The translations under genes and the position numbers were made by a program. The notes below the pieces were generated by a model, which had not been told where the DNA came from, did not search any database, and saw only the letters and a list, made by a program, of their open reading frames with translations. DNA of 64,000 nucleotides from Erythrobacter sp. Lineage in GTDB: Bacteria; Pseudomonadota; Alphaproteobacteria; Sphingomonadales; Sphingomonadaceae. The stretch spans positions 1,785,001 to 1,849,000 of the forward strand of contig NZ_CP136573.1 of assembly GCF_035194505.1 (NCBI RefSeq), in the 5' to 3' direction. This document shows, piece after piece, positions 42,120 through 50,034 of the stretch (positions are counted from its first letter, which is position 1; the number at the start of each line of letters is the position of its first letter).

Positions 42120-43577
42120 TCAGATCATGCCGCCCTTGCGCGCGGCCTGTGTCGCAGGGGCACGCATGAAGCCGAGATTAGGCGAGGCAAAGCGCGCGAT
42201 GTTGGGCGCGATCAGCGGCAGCTCGGTTGACGATACCCCGAACCATGTCGCGAGCGTGGCCGAGAATTCGTCGACCGACACCGCGGGCAACAGGCGCCCT
42301 TGCCCGACCTGATCATCGCTCGTCAGCGAGACCCGCGGCGCGCGGCCATAGAACCGCCCACCCTGCACGTTACCGCCGACAATGAAGTGATGCGCGCCCC
42401 AGCCGTGATCCGAGCCATCGCCGTTGGAGGACAGCGTGCGCCCGAAATCGGACGCGGTGAAGGTGGTGACATTGCCGGCCACCCCCAGCTCGACGGTCGC
42501 CTTGTAAAACGCGTCCATCGCGAAATCGACCTGCCCGAGCAGCGCGTCATGCGTGCCGATCAGCCCGTCGTGATTGTCGAACCCGCCGAGCGAGACGAGG
42601 AACACCTGCCGCGTCACGCCCAGACTGCCGCGCGCCGCAATCATCCGGGCGACAACCCGCAGCTGGTCGGCCAGCCGGTTGCCGGTGCCGAAGCTGGTGT
42701 TGAGTGTGACGCCTGCAAGCGCGCTGTTGACGAAGGTGCCGAACTGCAGCGAGCGATCGTTGAAGCGCGCATAATCGGCGGCGAGGACATTGCCGGTACC
42801 GGTGCGCAGCAGGCTCGACAGGGTCTGCGCGGCGGTCGCCGAACCGAACACCTGTCCGGCCTGAACCGGCGCGAACAGCGTCGCTCCAGAAGGCGAGACC
42901 TGATAGGGGATCGCGTTCTGGCCGCTCAGGAACACCGCATTGCCGGTGGCATTGATCGCGGTGAACATCGAATTGGTGTTCGACGTCAGCGCCAGATCGC
43001 CGATGCGCCCGCCCCAGCCTGTGCGCGAGCCTTCGGGCTGCGAGCTCTGCCAGGTCGATTGCTGGTCATTATGCGAGAACAGCTTGGCCGGGCGCGGCAC
43101 CACGCCGGCATCATATTGCGCGCGGGTCAGCGGCGCGAGCAGCGGGCCGACATTGAGCAGCGGGGCCATCACGCCCTGATCATAGAGCGCCTTCAGGCGC
43201 GGCATGGTCGGCGCGATGGCATAGGTGATGTCGTCGGTCAGCGTCTGGCCCGAGGGCGGCATCAGCACCGTGTTGGCGAGCGAGGCCCGCGCAAGCGCGA
43301 TCCCGTTGGCGGCTTCCGATCCCGCCGTGCCGCGGATCGTCTGATAGCGCGCGTAATTGGTGGCATCGAAGGGGATCAGCGTGTTGGCGTGATCATTCCC
43401 GCCATAGAGAAACACGCAGACCAGCGCCTTGTAGCCCCCGGCATTGCTGAAGGCCGCCGCCTCGCTCAGCCCTGCAAGGCCCAGCGCATAGGACGAGGCC
43501 GTCCCCATCATTGCCAGCTGGCCGGTGCGCTGCAGGAAAGCGCGCCGTGCGATCTCGTTACCCTTGCCGATAAACAT
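42120..43577 (-). CDS. DUF1501 protein, Tat-exported
   Basis: The product is 485 aa. The N-terminus has a twin-arginine signal (IARRAFLQRTGQLAMM). The body has the DUF1501 pattern: YKALVCVFLYGGNDHANTLI, QSTWQSSQPEGSRTGWGGRI, and TASDFGRTLSSNGDGSDHGW with the conserved GSDHGW, which is followed by HFIVGGNVQGG. The fold is alkaline-phosphatase/sulfatase-like, but the usual catalytic residues are not established and the function is unknown. It is encoded 18 bp after the DUF1800 gene, a partnership conserved in many bacteria. Confidence 0.9.
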   Translation of the reverse strand: MFIGKGNEIARRAFLQRTGQLAMMGTASSYALGLAGLSEAAAFSNAGGYKALVCVFLYGGNDHANTLIPFDATNYARYQTIRGTAGSEAANGIALARASLANTVLMPPSGQTLTDDITYAIAPTMPRLKALYDQGVMAPLLNVGPLLAPLTRAQYDAGVVPRPAKLFSHNDQQSTWQSSQPEGSRTGWGGRIGDLALTSNTNSMFTAINATGNAVFLSGQNAIPYQVSPSGATLFAPVQAGQVFGSATAAQTLSSLLRTGTGNVLAADYARFNDRSLQFGTFVNSALAGVTLNTSFGTGNRLADQLRVVARMIAARGSLGVTRQVFLVSLGGFDNHDGLIGTHDALLGQVDFAMDAFYKATVELGVAGNVTTFTASDFGRTLSSNGDGSDHGWGAHHFIVGGNVQGGRFYGRAPRVSLTSDDQVGQGRLLPAVSVDEFSATLATWFGVSSTELPLIAPNIARFASPNLGFMRAPATQAARKGGMI

Positions 43578-43595
43578 GCCCGCGTCCTCTGCCGT

Positions 43596-45434
43596 CTATT
43601 TCTGGATGAGGTAATCGGTGGAAGCGAGGATCAGCATCACCCCGATCCGCACCCGTTGCAGCTTGACTTCGTTGCTTGATGTCGCCGTCACCGTCACGCT
43701 CTCCATCGCCGTGCGCACGGCATCGCGGACGCTGGTGCTGAGCTGCCGCCCGGTGAGCAGCAGATCGAGCCGGTCGAGCAGCTGGGCGGCGTCCTGCGCG
43801 ATCGCGATCTCGTTCGAATAGTCGAGCACCAGATCGGCTACCGGCGCACGCTGGCCCTGCACCGCGCGTTCGAGGAAGTTGATATAGCCCGCCACCGAGG
43901 TCTCGTTGACCAGCTGGAACTCGGGCGCCAGCAGGCCGCGATTGGCGATTTCGGTGTTGGCCGGGAAGTAGGCGGGGCGGAAGAAGTTGAACACCGATGG
44001 CGATCGCAGCGGGCTCTGGCCGAGCGCAGTCGCCGGATCGGTGAGATCGCCGATCTGCCAGTTGCCGTTGTTCGACCGTCCGCCAAAGGTGCGCGCCAGC
44101 TGCGCCAGCCGCAGCACCGGCTCGCGCAGCTTGCCGAAATTGGCGTTGGTCAGGCCCGCCGAATCGAGCGCTTCGTTATCCGTGAGGATCGCCTTGAACA
44201 CCGCCGCCAGATCGCCCCGGCGGCCCGCTCCGTTATTGTTGAACACCGCCGCGACCCGCCCGACATAGGCAGCTGACGGGTTGCTCGTCACCAGCCGCTG
44301 GATCATCTGCTTGGCAAAGAACGGGCCGACATTGGGGTGGTTGAACAGATGATCGAGCGCGAGCCGCAGGCTCTCGGTCGCATCGGTGCCAGCCGGGATC
44401 GTCAGGCCGAGGAAGGTCTTGGCCTCGGTCGAGTGGAACCCGTTGGCGCGCGGGGGCTGCCAGCGGGCGGGATTGCTGGTCATCGGGCGGCGGGCATATT
44501 CCGGATCGGGAATCTGCCGCGTCCCGCCGACTTCCGTCGTCGCGGTCAGCCCGAAGAAATCGAAGTCATACCCCGTGAACACCCGCGCCAGCCCGGACAC
44601 ATCGGCGCTGGTATAGGTCTCGATCGAATTGCCGCCCGAAAGCTTCTGGGAGCCATCGGGATTGAGCTCGAACAGGCCGATGGTGAAGAGCTGCATCACC
44701 TCGCGCGCGTAGTTTTCGTCCGGCACCCGCCCGCTGGCGTCCGCGCGGCGGTTGCCGCGGGTGTTGAGGAACACGCCCATCGCCGGGTTCAGGGTGATGT
44801 CCTGCAACAGATCGCGGAAATTGCCGAAGGCGCGGCGGTTGAGGATGTCCCAATATTCCGCGATCGCCGGTCCGCGCCACGTCATCGCGATCCCGCCGAG
44901 CCCGACCACGAAGAATTCCGAAAGCGCGAAGGCCACCCGCTTGCGCACGCCGTTGCCGCCCGAAAGCAGCTGCGACCAGACCATGTAATCGCCGGTGATC
45001 AGGCCATCATAGAAGCGGTTGGCATCGACCCTGTCGAACCCGCGCGCAGCAAGGAATTCGCGGCCGCTCTGGTCATTGGCGATGCCCATCTGGCGATCGA
45101 GCCAGGGCTCGTAACCCTCGCTGCGCAGATCGGTGATCGCGCCGGTGGAGGCGGACAGCGAGGCCTGAAGCAGGAAGCGAGCCGCCTCGGCATCGGACTG
45201 CGGCTTGCGCACGGTCGAAACCGGCGGGGGGGTGCCGCCGCCCGTGCTGGTGCCCGAACCGCCGCCGCCGCAAGCGGCAACGGCCAGCGCGAGCGTGCTG
45301 ACAGCAGCGGCTTTGGCTGGAAGCGGTGCCGCAGGCGCGGGGGAAGGCCCTGGGGAGGGCTCGTGCTGCGGCAGCGGCTGGAGCGCCTCCGCGTCGTTCA
45401 AAGTGGCTTCGGGCTCACCGCCTGGACGATACAT
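43596..45434 (-). CDS. DUF1800 protein, probably exported
   Basis: The product is 612 aa. An Ala/Pro-rich N-terminus includes the hydrophobic AAAVSTLALAVAACGGGGSG, a possible lipoprotein-like segment far from the start. The body matches DUF1800: AARFLLQASLSASTGAITDL, REFLAARGFDR, KRVAFALSEFFVV, PDENYAREVMQLFTIGLFEL and PNVGPFFAKQMIQRLV. It pairs with the DUF1501 gene directly downstream. The pair's function is not established; both products leave the cytoplasm. Confidence 0.88.
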   Translation of the reverse strand: MYRPGGEPEATLNDAEALQPLPQHEPSPGPSPAPAAPLPAKAAAVSTLALAVAACGGGGSGTSTGGGTPPPVSTVRKPQSDAEAARFLLQASLSASTGAITDLRSEGYEPWLDRQMGIANDQSGREFLAARGFDRVDANRFYDGLITGDYMVWSQLLSGGNGVRKRVAFALSEFFVVGLGGIAMTWRGPAIAEYWDILNRRAFGNFRDLLQDITLNPAMGVFLNTRGNRRADASGRVPDENYAREVMQLFTIGLFELNPDGSQKLSGGNSIETYTSADVSGLARVFTGYDFDFFGLTATTEVGGTRQIPDPEYARRPMTSNPARWQPPRANGFHSTEAKTFLGLTIPAGTDATESLRLALDHLFNHPNVGPFFAKQMIQRLVTSNPSAAYVGRVAAVFNNNGAGRRGDLAAVFKAILTDNEALDSAGLTNANFGKLREPVLRLAQLARTFGGRSNNGNWQIGDLTDPATALGQSPLRSPSVFNFFRPAYFPANTEIANRGLLAPEFQLVNETSVAGYINFLERAVQGQRAPVADLVLDYSNEIAIAQDAAQLLDRLDLLLTGRQLSTSVRDAVRTAMESVTVTATSSNEVKLQRVRIGVMLILASTDYLIQK

Positions 45435-45565
45435 ACATCCCCCTTCTTTCAGCCGGCCAACGTGCGAGAGCCCCTCAACCCTTCGCGCGTTGGTGCGGAA
45501 ATCTTATCAGGGCTTTGCTGCCGTGAAAGCAAGCCGGATTTCCCCTGATTATGTGGCGGTCAAAA

Positions 45566-47557
45566 TCACGCTGGCAGCGAGAGATGCTTGGCGCCGAACA
45601 CCGACTGCCAGCTCTCGATCTCGTCCACCACCGCCTCGTCGAGCGCGTGGATCAGATCCGCGGCGGCGGCATAGGTCAGCGCGCTTTCCGCGCCCGACAG
45701 CAGCAGGGAGATGCGCGCCTCGATCTCGCCCAGCTTTTCCGCCGCCACCCGCGAGATCGCCCCGAAGCGTTCGAAATCGCCGAAATAGCGGATGCCGGAA
45801 AGGTTGGCGCCCAACGTCGGGAAGGCGACGCCGAAGAAGGTCAGGACCGGCGAGATGTCATCAGGCAGGGCTTTGGGCACTACGCCTGCAACCGTGCCCA
45901 GCTTCAGCACCAGATAGGTCGAGACCGAGGCGACCGCGAGCGCGAAACAGGTTTCTGCCACACGGTCGATCCGGTGGTGGACGGTCTCCAGCCGGTGCGC
46001 CTTGGCCTCGTGATAGGCGCGCTGGGCGCTGACATGGGGCAAGGCCACGCCCGCGAGCCCTGCGCGCAGATAGTCGCGGGTGACGCGGACGCGCGGCAGG
46101 CCGACCGAGCGCAGCGCGTGGCGGGCGAAATGTTCGGGCCATTCGCCGCCTGCCCCGCCGCCCCCTCCGCCGCCTGTGCGCGGCCAGCGACCGGTGGGCC
46201 GCGAAACCCCCAGCAGCAGCAGCCCGGGCGCGTGGCGCAGATATTCGGCGACGCGCCGCAGTTCGAACCAGCGGCGGTGCCAGCCGCGCCGCGATCCGGC
46301 TGCCGTCATGACGACAATCCCGACCAGCACCAGCAGTTCGACGCCGGCAAAGATCCACTTGAAGTCGGCCATCCGCGCCGGAAGGAACAGGATGCCGATC
46401 ATCACCGCCAGCGCTGCCAGCACGAAGTTGACGCACATTCCGCTGCGATAGGCATCGGCGAGGTGGCTCGCGATCCCGTCAGCCCAGGCGAACATCGGCA
46501 AGACCTCGCCGCGCAGCCGCCCGGCCACGCCGGCATCGCCGCCGGGCATGGCATCGGCCGCCGCCAGCAGGCTTGCCGCGCTCCCGCTCGCAATCGCCTG
46601 AGGCGCCTCGTAATCGATCTTGAGCGAAGCCAGCGCGCCCGGCCCGCCGCCGAACACCCGTTCGATCCTGCGGTAAAAGCCGAAAGCGCGGCTGCTGCTG
46701 CCACGCCATGTCTCGCGGTCGAGCAGCTGCGGGCTCCAGCCCTCGGCCACCACGGCGGCGCGGATAATCGCTTCGAGCCGCGCGTGATCGGGCGCGTTGT
46801 CGCGGGCTTGCGCGAGTTCCTCGGGACGGGTCAGGATCGACCAGCTCTCGGGCGTTGCGGGATCGATCAGCAGCACCGGCGTGCCCATCGCCAGCGCGGT
46901 GGTGACCGTATGGCCGGTGCCGCCCGGCAGATTGGCGATCTTGCCGTCCCACACCGCGATCACGAGATCGGTGCGCTCGATCATCACCCGGCCTGCGAGC
47001 GCGACATTGTCCGATGCCAGCGCCTCGAAGGCGCGGGCAGCCACGCGATCTTCCGGTGCGGCGAGACTGGCGAGCCACAAGGCCTCGACCTCGGCATCGC
47101 GGTCCGCCAGTTCGAACAGATGCGCGCGCGCGGTGATCGCGCGGATCGCGGCGGCGCGGGCTTCGACAGCGGGATCAGCGGCCGGCCCGCCGCGGCACAG
47201 TGCGGCGGCATCTGCGGGCGCTAAGGGATGGGCATTGATCGCCAGATTGAGATCGGCCCCGAAAGGCAGCGGCACCACCAGCTCCCAGCCGCGCTCAAGC
47301 GCCAGATCGGCGGCAATCTGGTCGGTCCCGTCCACCAGCAGGCTGTGCAGGCGCAGCGCGCCGCGCGTGCCCGGCAGAGCGGCTGCCGTCTCCTCGATCC
47401 GGGCGAACAGCGCGGCGAGGGCATCGGCGATCCCGGCAGCATGGGCTCCGAAAGAGGGGTTGCTGGCGCGATGTCCGGTGATGCCCAGCGCCAGGTGCGG
47501 CTGCCAGCTGTCGGGGCGATGCCACGCCGCCGGGGACACGGAAGGCAGCAAGGGCAT
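45566..47557 (-). CDS. SLOG-like sensor domain fused to four membrane helices
   Basis: The product is 663 aa. The N-terminal 240 residues have a SLOG-like Rossmann pattern: LALGITGHR at 22-30, DGTDQIAADLALERGWELVV at 76-95, IERTDLVIAVWDGK near 193-206 and GGTGHTVTTALAMGTPVLLI at 212-231. SLOG domains bind or hydrolyse nucleotide-derived signals. Helix pairs lie near 374-393/400-420 and 537-553/570-588, separated by a Gly-rich loop. Helices such as RRGWHRRWFELRRVAEYLR recall SLATT-type effector domains, which pair with SLOG in conflict systems; this is inference. The gene is divergent from the two Sel1-protease genes across 154 bp. Confidence 0.68.
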   Translation of the reverse strand: MPLLPSVSPAAWHRPDSWQPHLALGITGHRASNPSFGAHAAGIADALAALFARIEETAAALPGTRGALRLHSLLVDGTDQIAADLALERGWELVVPLPFGADLNLAINAHPLAPADAAALCRGGPAADPAVEARAAAIRAITARAHLFELADRDAEVEALWLASLAAPEDRVAARAFEALASDNVALAGRVMIERTDLVIAVWDGKIANLPGGTGHTVTTALAMGTPVLLIDPATPESWSILTRPEELAQARDNAPDHARLEAIIRAAVVAEGWSPQLLDRETWRGSSSRAFGFYRRIERVFGGGPGALASLKIDYEAPQAIASGSAASLLAAADAMPGGDAGVAGRLRGEVLPMFAWADGIASHLADAYRSGMCVNFVLAALAVMIGILFLPARMADFKWIFAGVELLVLVGIVVMTAAGSRRGWHRRWFELRRVAEYLRHAPGLLLLGVSRPTGRWPRTGGGGGGGAGGEWPEHFARHALRSVGLPRVRVTRDYLRAGLAGVALPHVSAQRAYHEAKAHRLETVHHRIDRVAETCFALAVASVSTYLVLKLGTVAGVVPKALPDDISPVLTFFGVAFPTLGANLSGIRYFGDFERFGAISRVAAEKLGEIEARISLLLSGAESALTYAAAADLIHALDEAVVDEIESWQSVFGAKHLSLPA

Positions 47558-47711
47558 TGGCAGATGGTCTCCTTGCCGGTCAGGCGCGCAGGCTTATGGC
47601 CGTCTGTAACGCGGCCAAGTGCCTGCTTACAAGGCCCGAGACAGCGGTTTGACCCTGCCCCGCGAAAAGCGCATTATGCCAAGGCAATACCCAGAGCGCG
47701 GGAGGGGAGCG

Positions 47712-50015
47712 ATGCGGGTAGGCTTGCTGTTCGTTTCATGGCTGGCGGCAATGCTGGCGGCAGGGATCGCCGCCCCGGCGAGTGCCCAGATGCCGGCGCC
47801 GGTGCCCTACATCTATGACGAGCGTCTTGGCGATGGTCTGAAGCTCGCCCCGCGCAACAAGCCCGCTGCGCAGATCGCGGCCGAACAATCCGCTGCCGAT
47901 GCCGCCGAGGCACGCTGCAATGCCGGTGATAGCGCGGGCTGTGCAGCGCTGGGTCATGCCTTCCTGCATGGCGAGGGGCGCCCGCAGAACCGTCCGGTGG
48001 CCGAACTGCTGCTGCGTCCGGCCTGTGATGCAGCCGAGGCGGCAGGCTGCCGCGATCTCGGACTGCTGCTGCGCTCGATCGAAGAGGCCGCTCTCCGGAT
48101 GGAGGGCACGCTGGTGCTCGGGCGCGCCTGCCGGCTCGGCAATCCCGAGGCCTGCAACGAAGAGGCGGCCGCAGTGTCCTATGGCACGGACGGCCGCGAT
48201 GGCGACAAGGAAAAGGCCGAAGCCATGCGCCGCGCGGCCTGCGACAAAGGCGGCATCAGCGCCTGCCGCTGGCTCGGCTCCGAACTTGCGGGGAGCGATG
48301 ATCCTGAGCGCCGCGACGAGGGCCTCCGCCTGCTCGAACGCCAGTGCCTCAGCGGTGACTCTGGTGCCTGCAACTGGATCATCTACCCCCTCCAGCGGCA
48401 GACGCCGGTGCCCACCGCCCTTGTGCGGGAGATGACCGAGAAGGGCTGCGAGGCGGGAGCTGCCAATCTGTGCCGCGAGCTTGGCGAACTTCGCTTTGCC
48501 GAGGCCAGCGGGCCGCCGGAACAGCGCGTCGCGGCGCTGGCTGCCTTCGATCGCGCCTGCGCCCTGTCAGACGGGTATTGCTACACCCCCACAATCATCC
48601 GCAGCCGTCCGGTGCTGGCGGAAAGCTGCGCGCGCGAGGTGCAGACCGATTGCCTTGCGCTCGGGCGGATCTACGCCAGCAGCAGTTCACTGCTCTATTC
48701 CCCTGCCGAGGCGGTGCAATTGCTGGGCGCGGCCTGCGAAGCCGGGCTCGCCGAAGCCTGCGGCGATGCAGCCCGGGTGGTGGCCAATGACGACATCCCC
48801 GAAACGCCCGAGGAAGCGGCGCGCAGGGCGTTCTGGCTGGATCTGGGATGTCAGGACGGACAGGATGCCGATTGCGACAGGCTCGGCAAGGAACTGCTCG
48901 ATGGCGACCCGACGCCCGAGCAACGCGAGCGCGGCTATGCGCTGCTGCAACTGGCCTGCGGACGCGGTGAGGAAAGGACCTGCGCGGATCTCGACAGGCG
49001 CGCCTTCACCGATCCCGATGCGCCGATCCTTTCGGTCGACTGGCGCTTCCGGCCGCCACTGACTCCCGAGGAGGTAGCCGAGGCACGGAGGCTGAAGGAC
49101 GAAGAGGAAGCGCGCGAGGAAGCGGCACGCTGCACCGTCACCGAGGTCAGCTATCGCGGATCTGTATGGCTGGACCGGCTCTGTCAGGGGCGCGTAGTGG
49201 CGATGGTAGAGGGCCGTGCAGCGCGCCGCGGCGAAGCACCTTGGCAGGCGCTGTTCTGGCGGCCCGAGCGGCTCCCCGATGGCCGCCAGTTGACCCGCGC
49301 ACAGCAGGTCGAATGCGGCGGCGCGCTGGTGCGCGAAGGCTGGGTGCTGACAGCCGCGCACTGCGTGGTGGACAAGAAGAAGCGGCTGACGCTCACCCCC
49401 GGACACACAGTGCGGCTCGGCGTCTACGAGGCGCAGGCATTGCAGGGCGAGAGCTACGACATCAGCCAGGTCTTCGTGCATCCCGACTACCATGAAGGAG
49501 CGCGGGTGTTCGACATCGCGCTGGTGCGATTGAACACCTCGCGCCGCATCCGGCGCGGCACAGTCGGCGAGATCCGGACCATCCCCTTCGACGATACCCC
49601 GGTGGAGCAGCGCGTCATCCGCGCCGGGATCCCGGTGTTCGTCTATGGCTGGGGGCTGACCGCCTTCGAGGGAACCTCGAGCAACATCCTGAAGGCTGCC
49701 GAACTCAAGACCGAGGCCGCGAGCGACTGCGAGAAGCGCACCAAGACCGATCAGGGCTTTCTCAAGTCGGCGCTGATCTGCGCCAAGGCCGACGACAGAT
49801 CGCAGGCCTGCGACGGCGATAGCGGCGGGCCGCTGGTGCGCTATGAACAGGGGGGGATGCGCAGCCCGGTGGTCATCGGCGTGGTCAGCGCAGGCACGAA
49901 TTGCGGCGAGACCGGGGTCGCCAGCCGCTACACGCGGGTGGGCAAGATGACCGACTGGATCGCGCGGGTGCTGCGCGGGGTCGAGCGCCCGGTCGCGCCG
50001 CCGGCAAGGCGATGA
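47712..50015 (+). CDS. exported Cys-rich Sel1-repeat / chymotrypsin-fold protease, paralog 1
   Basis: The product is 767 aa from the ATG at 47712, chosen for its GGAGGGGAG site and signal peptide (MRVGLLFVSWLAAMLAAGIA). Residues 65-430 are Sel1/Hcp-like helical repeats with paired cysteines (ARCNAGDSAGCAALGHAFLH; AACDKGGISACRWLG), likely disulfide-locked in the periplasm. A coiled linker (EEVAEARRLKDEEEAREEAA) leads to an S1-family protease at about 495-755. The triad is His550 (LTAAHC), Asp601 (DIALVRL) and Ser704 (CDGDSGGPL). The position equivalent to chymotrypsin 189 is Gln, not Asp, so trypsin-like specificity is unlikely, and the usual IVGG activation end reads MVEG. Confidence 0.87.
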   Translation: MRVGLLFVSWLAAMLAAGIAAPASAQMPAPVPYIYDERLGDGLKLAPRNKPAAQIAAEQSAADAAEARCNAGDSAGCAALGHAFLHGEGRPQNRPVAELLLRPACDAAEAAGCRDLGLLLRSIEEAALRMEGTLVLGRACRLGNPEACNEEAAAVSYGTDGRDGDKEKAEAMRRAACDKGGISACRWLGSELAGSDDPERRDEGLRLLERQCLSGDSGACNWIIYPLQRQTPVPTALVREMTEKGCEAGAANLCRELGELRFAEASGPPEQRVAALAAFDRACALSDGYCYTPTIIRSRPVLAESCAREVQTDCLALGRIYASSSSLLYSPAEAVQLLGAACEAGLAEACGDAARVVANDDIPETPEEAARRAFWLDLGCQDGQDADCDRLGKELLDGDPTPEQRERGYALLQLACGRGEERTCADLDRRAFTDPDAPILSVDWRFRPPLTPEEVAEARRLKDEEEAREEAARCTVTEVSYRGSVWLDRLCQGRVVAMVEGRAARRGEAPWQALFWRPERLPDGRQLTRAQQVECGGALVREGWVLTAAHCVVDKKKRLTLTPGHTVRLGVYEAQALQGESYDISQVFVHPDYHEGARVFDIALVRLNTSRRIRRGTVGEIRTIPFDDTPVEQRVIRAGIPVFVYGWGLTAFEGTSSNILKAAELKTEAASDCEKRTKTDQGFLKSALICAKADDRSQACDGDSGGPLVRYEQGGMRSPVVIGVVSAGTNCGETGVASRYTRVGKMTDWIARVLRGVERPVAPPARR

Positions 50016-50034
50016 CGGGCAAGACGGGGGAAGA

